Assembly: GCA_036435485.1 (NCBI GenBank) | Contig: CM071596.1 | Span: forward strand, 137,231,001 to 137,295,000 | Source: Saposhnikovia divaricata | Lineage: Eukaryota; Streptophyta; Magnoliopsida; Apiales; Apiaceae | Length of the DNA: 64,000 bases | Direction: 5' to 3' | Shown here: positions 22,230-34,506 of the stretch, in pieces | Numbering within the stretch: position 1 is the first letter of the stretch | Layout of the letters: each line of letters begins with the position of its first letter | Made by a program: the position numbers and the translations under genes | Notes under the pieces: generated by a model | The model's database searches: none | What the model was told of the DNA's origin: nothing | What the model saw: only the letters and a program-made list of their open reading frames with translations

Positions 22230-23178
22230 ATGGCCACTAAAGCTTTTACTGCCCAAGGATTATTGTTTGTTCCTAACAATTATGCAGCCTCATTGAACAA
22301 TGAAAACGTTCCAGAGGCGTTTCATTTGATTCAAAACTTTTTGGGAGATTCAGAGATTGGTACAGCTCTAGTCGAACCACAAATGCTTTCTGCCTCGCAG
22401 ATTGCTACTTTCTGGAAAAACTCTGTGTATGACGATGGAGGAGAGAATGGGAATCCATCAATCGTTTTCACTTATGAGGAGACAGAGTATGTGATTACAA
22501 CTACAACAATTAGAGATACTATGGGTTTCGACACTCATACTTCTTATAGTGTTGCTGGTGAGAATCAATTGAAGGAGATGTTGCAGCAACTTGGTTGTTC
22601 AGACTCTCTAGCAAGACTTGGTATTGTAAAAAGGCCAATGCTCAAGAAGGAATGGAGTTTCTTCTTTGATTGCATCACAAGAGCTTTTGGCAAGAAAGTC
22701 ACAAACTGGGATGCCATTCCTACTGACAGTCTTCAAATCGGGTATTCTCTTCTCTATGGAAGTAATTTCGATTTTGGTAGACTTGTTTTAATGAATATAG
22801 GTGACAGGTTGTCAAAGTCTAGTACTGTTTATTTTGCTAGATTTTGTCAATTATTATTCACTGCTTGTGTTCAAGGTGTTGAAATTTCTGAGGATGACAC
22901 ATTCTAGCTTTTAAGGTTAATAAGAGGATATTTTCTGATTTAACCAACAAAGATGCTAACAAGGAGCAATAACCTGATTTGGTGTTGCCTCTTGCAATTC
23001 AAAATTTCCTACACCAAGGTCAAGAACCTCCACAGCCTGAGTCTGAACCTACAAACTCTGAACCTCACCAAACTATAAACACTGAACCCATACAACCAAC
23101 TCCAAACACTGAACCTCAAACTCTAAACACTGAACCACCACTTACCCAATCTCAACCTGAACAACAACCACCAGTTAC
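22230..23178 (+). pseudogene. Element B extra 3' ORF, N-terminal part
   Basis: The frame starts at ATG 22230 (MATKAFTAQGLLFVPNNYAA) and runs to TAG 22905 (glutamine likely). The frame then shifts by a one-base loss, meets TAA at 22970 (CAA likely), and continues to 23178, where the solo LTR sits. The first 225 residues are a compact, possibly globular region with IATFWKNSVYDDG, YVITTTTIRDTMGFD and LKKEWSFFFDCITRAFGKK. A Pro/Glu/Thr/Asn-rich repeat of the NTEP type follows. Similar regions occur in retrotransposon-associated plant ORFs. There is no signal peptide or membrane helix, so calling it an envelope protein would go beyond the sequence. Confidence 0.6.
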
Positions 23179-23927
23179 TATTAGGAATAATTCATAAGTT
23201 GTGATGTTGAGAATAGAATTTTGCTAATACTTCTTGTATATCCTGATCTTATAAAGGATTTAGCACTTTGTATAGGATATATGTGTTAGATAGTAATCTG
23301 TGGAGGTTAGTCAGGAATAGTGCGTCAGAGACTACATTTCAGGAACTAAGAGCAGATCCTGATACAGCAAGTCAGATCCTGATCAAATACTGATGGGATG
23401 ATCAGATCCTGATGCAATGGGAAATCCTGATATCAACCGTGTTACTGATGATGTCATTATGGATGCTACAGAAACTGGCAAGTGCTATAAAACAGGATCG
23501 TTGTTTTGAAAAACAAGCAAGAAGATATCGTGAAGGAAACGAATTCTCTATTGATGGAAACTATCAACTGGACGGCAGAACATTGTCATAGATAGATTAT
23601 AATTCTGTTATTAGTTGATAGGTAGTATTATAAATACTCTCTCTATATTATTGTAAAAAGAAAAAATTGAGAATTATAGAGTGCATATCGTGTGAAGCTC
23701 TGTATAAGGTTTGTATTCGAGAGTTCAAAACAAACAGAGAGAGAGATTTGTATTGTCAGCAGCTGCTAAAGGTATTGTACACCTTTGGTAGAGTTTGTAT
23801 TTGATTTATTTTAATACAAACAAAGTTTGATTCATTCGTTGTTCTTGTTCATCTAATCAAGCAAAAATCAGACACGATTATATAACTTGTATTCAACCCC
23901 CCCTTCTGCAAGTTATTCGAGTTAACA
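23179..23927 (+). mobile_element. Solo LTR of a copia element (749 bp)
   Basis: It is flanked by the perfect 5-bp duplication GTTAC (23174-23178 and 23928-23932). It begins TATTAGGAATAATTC (the expected TGTT is mutated) and ends ATTCGAGTTAACA, preceded by TTGTATTCAACCCCCCCTTC, a typical copia LTR end. No internal sequence or second LTR remains, so it probably arose by LTR-LTR recombination. It repeats the word ATCCTGAT five times between 23230 and 23430. It interrupts the extra ORF of element B. Confidence 0.85.
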
Positions 23928-26434
23928 GTTACCCAAACCAAACCAAAACATGGAGGTAGAAGAAAATACACAGCAACACATACACAGCATCGATTAGCTA
24001 AAGCTAAAAGAGAATCTGTTCAAATTCAAAAGGAGTCTGTCAGACCTAAAAGGGCTAGAAAGGAAAGGGCAAAAAGACCTCCATCACCTTCTGTTCTAGA
24101 TGATTCTACTAAAGAAGAGAAAGTTGAAGTGCGTCAAGTTAAAAGAAGAAGATTGATTCTTGATGATTCTGATGAGGAAATGAACTTTGAAGCTCCAGAG
24201 GTGATTTCCAAGGAAATACCTACTGTTGAGACATATACTGCAGAAGAAGCTGCCAATACACCTGCCAATGTACAAATGGATGAGGACAACAGAGAAGGTT
24301 TTTATGCTATGGATGATTTTGTTGAAACATTCATACCATTCTTTGATCACATTAATGTTCCTCTCTCACATGTTATTGCAAACTCTGCAGAAATTGGTGC
24401 AGCTGATCAGCCTACTGTAGTACTTGATGAAACAGTGGCATCACACACTGAGCTATTCTCTGATGCTCACCAGGTTCCTGAACAAGGTGAAGAGGTTGAA
24501 CAAGTTGAAGTTCCAAAGTCTGTTGAGGCTAGAGATACACTTGCAGAGATTGTTGCTGAAATAGCAGTGAATGTTGCTGAAACTGCAGAGATTGTTTTCA
24601 AGTTGAGGATGCAGCTGTTGATGTTGAAGATGAAGGCAGTGCAGAATCAAACTCTTCTCAGAGTATACCAGTTCAACATGACATTGAAGCTGAACACTTT
24701 GCCAAGAATTCAAGGGATTGGTATAAGTCAGATTGTATTTTTCCTATTGAAAGAGCAACTAAATTTGTTCATCAATCTGCCACAAAGATCTCAAATCCTG
24801 ATATTCTCTCAAGTCTACAAGCAACCATTGTTCAAGTCAAGACTCTAAATGAAAGATTTGATGAGTCTCAAAAAGCTATTAATGAACTAAGAGCTGATGT
24901 TGTTGCTAGAGATATGACTATGCATAGGGATAATCAAACAAAGTTTAAGACCATTTCCAAAGCTCAAGAAACTCTGTTCCAGAGGCTAAGTCAAGTTGAA
25001 CAGAATCAGACTATCTTGTCTGGAAAGATTGATTCTATTGCTAACTCCTTGGAGCTGATTACTTCTATCTTAATTCCTGATGATGTCAAAAAGGGAGAGA
25101 GAGTTGCTAAGTCTAAGTGCAAGCAATCTCACACTCTAACTAAGGAGGATGATACTGAAGATGGAGGAGCAAAGGACAAAGGGAAGAAATTATTAAGAGC
25201 TGATCAAAGTCTGAAATTTAGCAAGTCTTCTAATTCAAAGTCTGTTGGAATAATTACTGATGCTCAGGGTACTTCAAACACCAGGAGTTTATTATTCACT
25301 GAAAATCCACTGACTGATGAAGAATTGGCTGCTAAGTTATTTCTGGAAGAAAATCAAGAAGGAGTTACTATTGAAGATATTAAAGCTGAAGAAAACAATC
25401 TTCAAGAAGAACATCAGAAAGCTTTAAAGTGTGGAAAGTTTAAAAAGAAAGAAAAAGCTCCTAGGCCTGTTCTTAAAGGCATTATGATTAAAGAAAATGT
25501 TGGTGCTGATCAAAGATCACAAGTATCTAAGAAACCAACAGAAGCTGAAGCTAGATTGAAGCTAAAAGGCATTGTTGAAGAAGGAGAGGGTTCAAAGAAG
25601 AAGAATACAACCTCTATTACTACACAAGTTGTACAGAGACCTTTATCTGCTCAGATGCAAATGGTTTTTGAAAAACCAATTCTTCATGATCCAACTCTGA
25701 TGACTGGAGGTACTACTACTGATTTTTTGCATGGTAGAGCTTTAACTGGTAAGCAAGGTCGAGATAAATCTGGATTGGGCTCTCATAAAGAAGTCAGAAT
25801 GAATACTGGTCCTCGAGATCCTTCATCACTGGCTGTTCCAGGTCTTGGTGTTACTCAGGAGAGTTTAGACAGACTGGAGTCAGTATAGTTGATTCATCAA
25901 AGAATTTTGGATAAAGATTTTCTATTTTATTTCATGGAAGATGGTACTGTGTACAAAATTGGTGAGTATGATCTTGATTTGAATCTATGGGAGGAATTAC
26001 AATATGTTCTATATCTCTTCAAGGTGAAAAATCGAAGGACTCAACAAGCTGTAAATGTGCTAAGAAATAAGATGCTACATAATTTGGCAGTCAGAGGGAT
26101 GAAATACAAAAGTCAATATGTCCCAAAGTACAGAGATTATCATGGGAATATTGTTGAGATGAAGAAGGGTAGTGCTAAACTGAAGACAGCCCTGGTTATA
26201 ACAGTTCTTGATTTTAACTCAGAGTCAGCAAAAGCACAGTTCATCAGACTGGGGAATGAGATGAGAAGAAACAAAATCTATGATCTGAGGTCTGCTATTT
26301 ATCAAACTGGTGAAGATGATCCTAAGCTAAAAGAGATCAAGGAGGTTATGCAGACAGAGCTTGAAAATGCTGAAAGAAGATTACTTATCGACTACCTTAG
26401 AACAACACCAAATGTTGAGGAGATTAAGGATTAA
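23928..26434 (+). pseudogene. Element B extra 3' ORF, C-terminal part
   Basis: After the solo LTR the frame resumes with basic, possibly nuclear-targeting stretches (KPKHGGRRKYT, RPKRARKERAKRPP, RQVKRRRLILDDSDEE). A long acidic segment follows. A frameshift near 24595-24610 breaks it; the other frame carries a coiled coil (VKTLNERFDESQKAINELRA and LFQRLSQVEQNQTILSGKID), a charged Lys/Glu region and a TAG at 25886 (CAG likely). The last 180 residues (25889-26434) have LDKDFLFYFMEDGTVYKIGE and end EEIKD. Without breaks the whole ORF would be about 1150 codons. No membrane segment is visible. Confidence 0.6.
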
Positions 26435-26574
26435 AGCTCTATAAGAATTTTTCTTATTTTCTGTAGATTTTGTTAAGGAGAAGTTTAAACTTTGTTTGTA
26501 TATTAAACACTGTATTTGTTTATTTGTTTTGACATCATCAATTATTGTTAACTTGTGCATTTTTGCTAATGAAC

Positions 26575-26588
26575 AAGTTGGGGGAGAT
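26575..26588 (+). promoter_or_regulatory. Polypurine tract of element B
   Basis: AAGTTGGGGGAGAT directly precedes the 3' LTR; GGGGGAGAT is a usual copia form. Confidence 0.8.
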
Positions 26589-27114
26589 TGTTAGAAATAA
26601 TTGATGTGAATATTAATCAATGTTTGTTATAGTGAAAAATCAGAGTTTAGCTGGAAGCAGTCAGAGTTTAGTTAAACGCTGACAGTTGGAAGCTCGACAG
26701 AGTTTGTTAAACTCTGTCTGGAGGCAGCGTCTACTGGTCAACAGTGTTTGAAACATACTTGAAGATTTATTATGGAAGCAATATCTTTGAAGATTGGATA
26801 GCTGTCAAAGAGATTGAGTTGACTAAGGAGACGTGTAACAATCATAATTGGTATCAATTGTATAGCTAATTTATAGGAGTATCAATTATCGATTGTATAG
26901 CAGCTGTATATCTTATAAATACAGTTAGGTTAACCCTATAAGGGTATCGATTATTGTGAAACATTTATTCATTGTAACCTAAGCAGCTCTCTGTGATATT
27001 TTACATAACTGAGAGAGGAGTTATTAATTCCAAACAGTTTTTAATTATTTAAACGCGTATTTTATTGTTAATCTCTCATACGATCTTGATTATAATTGTG
27101 TATTCGGCCTAACA
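26589..27114 (+). repeat. 3' LTR of element B (526 bp)
   Basis: Starts TGTTAGAAATAATTG and ends TTCGGCCTAACA, with short inverted termini TGTTAG/CTAACA. It carries CAGAGTTTAG and AACTCTG words, linking it to the element's own reiterated motif. The partner 5' LTR lies outside the window. Confidence 0.8.
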
Positions 27115-28830
27115 TAGCAGGAGCAGATATGCTTTACTTGAACAATAAGTGAGGGATAGAAACACTTGCCTCGATATACGTAGTCTAATTTTGACACGTC
27201 GATTCGTTACTCTCTATACGTCAGTCTTTACTTCTTGGTATGTTGATCTCTAATCGACTATACGTCTATCTTTCCTCCATAATTCGTCAACCAAAATGCT
27301 TGTTAACTCCGAACATCTCACTACTTTTAAGATTCCAATTACACATGTACAGGCTCTTATCGACCTCCTACTGGTACCTATATAAAGGTAAAGTACTGCT
27401 TCAGTATACTTTTACCCTTAATCATCTACCTCTATTCTACCCAACGAATCCTATAACGCTTTATCACTTAACACATATAACATGTGCTGGTTATATTTAC
27501 CCAACAGTCTAGTATAATCAAATAAGCACTTTAGCACATAACACATAGCATACAATGATCATGCAAATCATCTAAGCACTTAACGTATAGTGTCAATTTG
27601 ATTTACAAGTAGTTCATATTATAATACTATACAATGTAAGAATATAATTCTAATGAAAATCGGGCAGCACCTCCTTTATAAAGTGGACTAGCCCGTCGGA
27701 ACATAATCGACTCAAATCAACAACCAAATCAATCCATAATCAACTACTAATTCTCTTTCATACTTACAACTCATAACTTACTATCAAATTGAACTAATTA
27801 ACTTACTAATCAAATTTCATCAAAATTATTAACCTTCTTAATCAAAAACAAGATTTCAAACTAGAAACACGATTGCGAACACTTTACTCAAACATTTTTA
27901 ATAAATCGAAAAATAATCATTTTAATAAAAAAATTTGTATACACCTTCCTGAATATAAACACAATCTTGCATAAAAATTTCATCTCCAAAACATTTTAAT
28001 TAGGCCAAAAACGAACTGAAATAACTCATAAATCGGACACTGAAAATTCTGCTATGCGCGTTCTTTACTAAAACCTACATAACTTTTTACTCGTTAACTC
28101 AAACGATACAAGGTTTTCGCGTGAATAAACTAGACTCCGAGTAGAACATTTTCATCCTATACCCACTGTCCAGAACAGGGAACATGCAGTCACGAAACAT
28201 CAGAACAGAACAGGACAATGCAGAATCTATGCTAATCATTTACATAGTTTAAATTAACATACATACACTTAAATTAATTCATGTAAATCATATAATCTAT
28301 ACATTCAACTGTTTTAATCAGTCCTTAACAATTTACACCTAGCACAAAAACAATTAACATCAAGAACATCAACTAAACTCATAGATTAGCAACTAACAAA
28401 TCATATAATTCAAAATATACATATACAATTCGAATTATAGCTCTAACTCAACATGCAAACTGATTTAAGTACCAATTGATACTCTAAATTATTTATACCT
28501 GCTGTACAACCACCAAACACCACCACCCGCTGCCATCTGGCCGGAATTCACTGTCGATGGCGGCGGTTCAAACCCAAAAACCCGAAACACAAACCACAAC
28601 CAACCAAACTCGATTTTAAGCCTCAACAAGTCTTTAACAAGCTTTAAATCATAGTAAAATAAATTCCCAGCCCTTTCATGTCAAAACACAGCCGTACATA
28701 CATGTTTTCATACATACAACTTGCAAAAACTCCACTCTAAACTCACATAATATATAAGTATAAGATAATAGTAGTGATAAAGAAAGATTTACAAGTTGTA
28801 AGGAGGTGTTGGAGGTGATAAAATTGGAAG

Positions 28831-28889
<59 letters not shown>

Positions 28890-29529
28890 CCGCTCGAAGA
28901 ACCCAGAAGAAAGAAGAACACAGGGGAAGAAATGGGGGTGGCGGTGCTGTTTTATAATGCCAGGGGCATTTTGGTCAATACGGAATGCTGAAATTCTAGA
29001 AATTCGGTTTTTAATCATTTAAAAATCGAAATAAAATAGGAAATTAAGAGAAAAATAAGTTTTAAAATTTTAAAATAAAATTTAGGAATTTACAAACATC
29101 CCCTTATTTTTAAAATAATTTTTTAGTCAAAAATGAATTTTATAAGAATTTTTGAAATAAAGAACCTTGAAATGAAATAAAGCTTTTAAAATCATTTTAA
29201 AATACAAATCCACACAATTAAATAATGTAAAAGATTTCATGATTTTAAACGACCCCAATGATTTTAAAAAAATCTTATAAGATTAAAAATGCATGTTTAA
29301 AATAATTATTAATGCCCAAAAATGCAAATAAAATTACACGTACATATATGACACCAACAAATCATCACACAATCACTTAAACATGATTTCACACATATTT
29401 TATCTTCACAAAATATTCACACCACATAATTCACATTTAAAAGTCACATAAACACTTAAATATTTATGCGGATTTCTAGATCGTTATACTAGGGTTCAAC
29501 CATCTCCATATTGGGGTACATCAGCGAAC
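27115..29529. other. Gypsy LTR-like, AT-rich non-coding sequence
   Basis: No supported gene. The stretch 28950-29350 is clearly related to 50040-50470 (same order of AT-rich blocks, such as AAATCGAAATAAAATAGGAAAT and GATTAAAAATGCA), so it belongs to a repeated family, most likely a gypsy LTR read on the minus strand. It contains a long GA microsatellite. It is split from 41183 onward by element E; the bases 29525-29529 (CGAAC) are one copy of that target duplication. Confidence 0.55.
28834..28887. repeat. (AG)n microsatellite, about 27 repeats
   Basis: An uninterrupted AG dinucleotide run of about 54 bases. Any apparent Arg-Glu or Ser-Leu protein across it is an artefact of the repeat. Confidence 0.97.
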
Positions 29530-30800
29530 TGAAAATGCACACCTAGAGGGGGGGTGAATAGGTGTAAATGGCTAACTATGTTCAACTAAGTCCAATTTTA
29601 ATATTTACCAGAAATAGTTTACTGATTTCGATTTTTGCCGAGACAAATGGTATGCTGAATGCAAACAGTAAGCTAAATGCAGTAGTAAGTAAAGTGCAGA
29701 AATATAAAGAACACAAGAGACTTTTAGCCAGGTTCGACCCCTAATCCCCTATGGTCTACGTCCTGGTCCCTTACCAACCCGGTAAGAGAATATATTATTG
29801 ATCAAAATAATCCAATTACAAGATACAACAATATATCTCTCTTAACACCCAGCTGTTGACAAATGGCTTGCTGAACATCTTTTTCTGAACTTGCTCTCTA
29901 AGTTATACTTCCCAAGTATACTTCTCTAGCAACGTTCACCAAACTCTAGTTCCCTAGCCAATATGCCCAGCAACTAAACCTTACAAATCGAACAATACAA
30001 ATCAATAATGAATACAACTCAAACAACGAACTCTCTAAGATATAGCAAGTATATGATATATTAAGAGCTCGAGAGAATCGAAAAGATATAGCAAAGAAAA
30101 ACTGAGTTGTTTGTGTTCTTTGTGTGCTTGAATGTTTTCTCCAATGATAATTACGAATGAACACAAGAACAAGGTTTATAAATCTTCACAACCAATGTTC
30201 TAAAATCAATCAATCAATTTCAAACGTCTAGAATCCAATTCTAACGTTCAATTGGTTAGAGTGATTTTTGCAACGTTCTTGTGACAGTTTGACAGAAGGT
30301 TTGGAAGAGATGAATCGTAGAAAAAATAACCATTCTGTTTGTATAGATAGAAAACGTGTATAGGAGATTTTGAAGAAAGAAATCTTTTAAAAATGGCAAA
30401 CTCCTATAATTTAGGAAATTGATATAAAAACTGTTTTGATAAAAGATTTGAGCTCTAATATATATTATGTACGTATTAAATCATAAAGAGCCCTTACAAT
30501 ATGTCTAATTGAGTTTCCTGAAATAAATCCTTGAGAATCGAACTTGATCTTTATCTTCAGGAATTCTGGACAGTTGGAAATGGCTTGCTGTTTACGAACT
30601 GACTGTGTGTAACTAGCTTGCCAAACTGTCTCTGTTGTAGCACCAATTGGCTTGCTGTTTGTATATTCTGATTAAACAATCAGTAGGCTAATTTTCCCTG
30701 TAAAACCATGTTAGTACAAGACAGAAATAACATGATGTTTTATATCAACCTACAAGCAATCACCTTGCTGAATGTGATCATCAAAACCATAGGAGTATCA
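29530..30800 (-). repeat. 3' LTR of element E (1271 bp)
   Basis: Collinear with 35740-41182 apart from the CACTA insertion there. It contains several copies of GGCTTGCTG. Confidence 0.92.
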
Positions 30801-30815
30801 ATCTCCCCCTTTTTA
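30801..30815 (-). promoter_or_regulatory. Polypurine tract of element E
   Basis: On the minus strand AAAAAGGGGGAGAT directly precedes the 3' LTR. About 340 bases of non-coding sequence lie between it and the end of pol at 31152. Confidence 0.85.
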
Positions 30816-31151
30816 ATGATTACGCAATATTTAGGAGAATAAAGTTACTCCCCCTAAATCCTTGCATATTAGAAAATTTTGATATAAAACAAACTCATAT
30901 TTCAATTAGTTACCTGCCATCAAGAATAATATAAACAAGCATAACTAATCATAGCCAATTCGAATATCTTGACCAAACAAGCAAATAAGTTCTCCTAAAT
31001 TTCACCCCCTTAATCCGTCAAAAAGAAACATTAGTCCAGGTCTGGAATAAGCATAGAGAAATAAAAAATCAAATCATGGTAATGGCATATAAACAGTTCA
31101 GATACAAACGGTAAGCCAACGTTATCCAGTCTGTGCTTGTCAGCTTGCTAA

Positions 31152-32601
31152 CTACACAGTACACATGCCAAGCTCTCTTCGTAAGAATGAGAATCTTTCT
31201 TCAGCTAATGGCTTCGTGAAGATATCCGCTCGTTGAAATTCTGTTGAGACAAAAACCAACTCAATCTTTCCTTTAGCAACATTATCTCTCAAGAAATGGT
31301 GTCGAACATCAATATGCTTCGTTCTTGAGTGATTCACCGGATTCTTCAAAATATTGATGGTGCTAGTGTTGTCACAATTGATTGGAATCTTCCCACACTT
31401 GATATCAAAGTCCCTTAGTGTTTGAATCATCCATAAAATCTGAGAACAACAGCTACCAGCTGCTAGATATTCTCCTTCGACCGTGGATAAAGCAAGAGAA
31501 GCTTGTTTTTTGCATTGCCATGAAACCAAGCTTTGTCCAAGGAATGCACAAACACCACTTGTACTCTTTCTATCATTTTGAGATCCTACATAATCTGCAT
31601 CACTATACCCAATAAGATCAAAAGTATTTGTAATAGGATAGAACAAACCAAGATTGATAGTACCACTTAAGTATCTAAATATTCTTTTAACCGCATTTAA
31701 GTGAGACTCTTTAGGATTAGATTGGAACCTTGCACAAACACAGACACTATACATGATATCAGGTCTTGAGGCAGTTAAATATAGTAAACTTCCAATCATA
31801 CCTCTATACATTTTGACATCCACATCCTTACCATTTTCGTCTATAGTTAGCTTGCTGTTTTGAGTCATAGGAGTTGTTTTTGCTTTTACATCCTCATAAC
31901 CAAATCTTTTGAGCAGATTCTTTGTGTACTTGGATTGATGCACGAAAATAACATCATTGGTTTGCTTGATTTGGAGACCCAAGAAATAATTGAGTTCCCC
32001 CATCATGCTCATGTCAAATTCATTGTGCATGCACTTAGAAAACCACTCACACAAAGATTCATTAATAGATCTGAATATAATATCATCCACATATATTTGT
32101 ACAACAAGGATACTTTACCATTTTCTTTTGTAAATAATGTGGGATCGATGTTACCTCGAATGAATCCATTTTTGAGAAGAAACTTACTAAGCCTTTCATA
32201 CCATGCTCTAGGGGCCTGCCTTAAACCATATAATGCCTTCTTGAGCTTGTAAACATAGTCATGAAACTTCTCATGTTCGAATCCAGGAGGCTGTCTGACA
32301 TAGACTTCCTCATTCAGCATGCCATTTAGAAAAGCACTCTTTACGTCCATTTGATATAACTTGAATTTCTTGTAACATGCGTAAGCAAGAAGTATTCTGA
32401 TTGATTCTAAACGAGCAACAGGAGCATATGTTTGATAAAAATCAATTCCTTCTTGTTGATTATAGCCTTGAGCCACAAGTCTTACCTTGTTCGAGTTACG
32501 GTTCCAAACTCATCAACTTTGTTCTTGAACACCCATTTGGTTCCTATGATAGAAGCATCTTCTGGTGGCTTTACAAGTTCCCAAACATCACACCTCTCAA
32601 A
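31152..32601 (-). pseudogene. Element E reverse transcriptase and RNase H
   Basis: RT reads from the TAA at 32602-32604 (CAA expected) down to 31152. A one-base loss near 32490 with a TAA follows GTVTR. Then come AQGYNQQEGIDF, YQMDVKSAFLNGML and ALYGLRQAPRAWYERL. A second one-base loss near 32110 shifts the frame just before the active site, which reappears in the next frame as DDIIFRS. FLGLQIKQTND, YRGMIGSLLYLTASRPDIMY, GYSDADYVGS, STVEGEYLAAGSCC and DIFTKPLAEERF follow, the last two belonging to RNase H, ending at 31152. Closely similar to element F. Confidence 0.88.
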
Positions 32602-34419
32602 TTAGTTGAGTTCTTCTTGCATGGCCATGATCCAATTTTCATCTTTTAATGCTTCCTTGACATTTTTGGGTTCTTCTTGAGATAGAAAGGCAGCATATGC
32701 ACAAAAGTTTGCCTTTCCTCTCCTTGTTGTGATTCCATCTGAGATATTTCCAATAACAAGTTCTGGAGGATGGTTCTTTACTGTTCTTGTAGCCTTTGGT
32801 AGAGAGTATTGAGAAATTTCTTTATGTGAAGTTTTTCTCATTTTCGATGGTGGTGCACAATCTTCTCCATCATAGAGAGGCTGCTTCTGAGTTGATCTAG
32901 AGCCTCTAGGACCTTCCAAAGTGATTCTAGCCATCTTGTTTACTGTATCATCTACTGTATTGACCACTTCAGCTTGCTGACTTGCATTTCCAGCTTGCTG
33001 ACTTCCAGTTTCTGTAGTGTTGTTGGCTTGCTGACTTCCAGTTTCAACAGTATTGTTGGCTTGCTGATTTGATCCAGTAACTTGAGGTTGCATGCTATCA
33101 GCTTTACCTACAAATTCTTCCTCATCTCTTGGCAGATCATTGTTAGGTTCTTGAAAAGTAACATCAATAGATTCTTCAACTATACGTTTATCTAAGTTAT
33201 AGACTCTATATGCTCTACTAGTTAAAGAATAGCCAAGAAAAATAGCTTCATCAGATTTTACATTGAATTTACCATCATTACCAATTGTCTTGAGCACAAA
33301 ACACTTTGAGCCAAAGATTTTGAAGTAATTGATGTTTGGCTTCTTTTTCCGCAACAATTCATAAGGAGTTTTGTTCAAAATAGGCCTGATTATGACTCTG
33401 TTCAACACATAGCATGATGTATTCACCGCTTCTGCCCAAAAGCTTCTAGGCAGCTTGCTTTCTTGCAATAGAGTCCTTGCTATTTGTTGTAGTGACCTGT
33501 TCTTCCATTCTACCACTCCATTTTGTTGTGGAGTCCTTGAAGCAGAAAATTCATGTGTAATTCCACTTTCTTCACAATAAGCAATGAAGTCTTTGTGGAG
33601 AAATTCACCTCCTCTATCACTCCTTATGCCTACAAGCCTTGTATTCAACTTATTCACAAGTAATTTGATTAGCTTCTCAAACTCATTAAAAGCACAATCT
33701 TTAGTACGAAGAAACAATACCCATGTAAATCTAGAATAATCATCTACAATTACAAAACCATATTGTTTACCTCCAATACTCTTGTAAGATTCTGGACCAA
33801 ATAAGTCCAAATGCAGAAGCTCTAAGGGTTTAGAAGTAGAAACCATTTTCTTTGATTTGTGAGTACTTCTAATCTGTTTGCCCAATTGACAAGCTGAACG
33901 GACCTCTGTTTTGACATACTTTAGCTTAGGCAGCCCTCTTACTAGTTTCTTGCTTGACAACTTACTGAGCAAGTCCATGTGTGCATGTCCCAATCTTCTA
34001 TGCCAAATATATGGGTCATTATCTACTGCAGCTAAACAGCAAGCTATTTCCTGCATATCAAAGTCCAATACATATATATTTCCTTCCCTTCTAGCAACTA
34101 GGGGGACTTTGTTAGTACCAATAGTAATAATAGTTTTATCAATGCCAAAATGAACAAGATACCCATCATCAAATAATTGAGTGACACTAAGCAAATTGTA
34201 AGTAAGACCTTTGACATATTGAACTTTATCAATCGAAATATTACTATTACCAATAGAACTGATACCAAGGATTTGAAGAGTTTTGCTATTCCCAATTGGT
34301 ACTCTTCCTCCATTTTTCATTTGGAGATTCAAAAATTGAGATTTGTCTCCACACATGTGTCTAGTGCATCCGCTATCCAAAATCCATTGCTTTGATTTGT
34401 CCTTAGCAACGAGGCACAT
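32602..34419 (-). pseudogene. Element E protease and integrase (long open segment)
   Basis: A 605-codon frame. The protease is recognised by WILDSGCTRHMCGDK (aspartic DSG). The GAG-pre-integrase HHCC finger reads WHRRLGHAHMDLL...VRSACQLGKQ, with Arg in place of the first Cys (element F keeps VCSACQLGKQ). The integrase core has HLDLFGPES, IRSDRGGEF and NGVVEWKNRS as DDE positions, with Trp next to the catalytic Glu where Arg is usual. FLGYSLTSRAYRVYN and a Gln/Ala/Asn repeat (GSQQANN) follow. The frame stops at TAA 32604 in the RT lead-in. Confidence 0.88.
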
Positions 34420-34506
34420 CTACAAAACAAACAAAAATAACTCAATGTTTTGGTACCCATATAGGTTTGGGTCCAGGTTGGTTAGTAGCAAGAATATATA
34501 AAGCAT

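Larger units (their letters stand above)
3283..27114 (+). mobile_element. Element B: SIRE-like Ty1/copia retrotransposon, 3' part, interrupted three times
   Basis: Three segments form one element: the integrase end (3330-3883), RT/RNase H plus spacer plus extra 3' ORF (19071-26434), and a 3' LTR (26589-27114) after a polypurine tract. Removing the Tekay element A restores the reading frame between 3883 and 19071. Removing the solo LTR with one GTTAC copy restores the frame in the 3' ORF. The left end is hidden by element D and lies outside the window. A long extra ORF after pol is known from the SIRE lineage, and the RT sequence agrees with that lineage. Confidence 0.8.

Noticed and set aside
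22230..26434. Calling the element B 3' ORF a true envelope gene
   Set aside because: No signal peptide, fusion peptide or membrane helix is visible; only the position after pol supports it.
28676..29018. Ser-Leu or Arg-Glu rich frames over the AG microsatellite
   Set aside because: They are produced by the dinucleotide repeat itself, on both strands.
27115..29529. A host gene in the 2.4-kb stretch between B and E
   Set aside because: No coding frame or splice-compatible exon set is seen, and part of the stretch recurs at 50040-50470.
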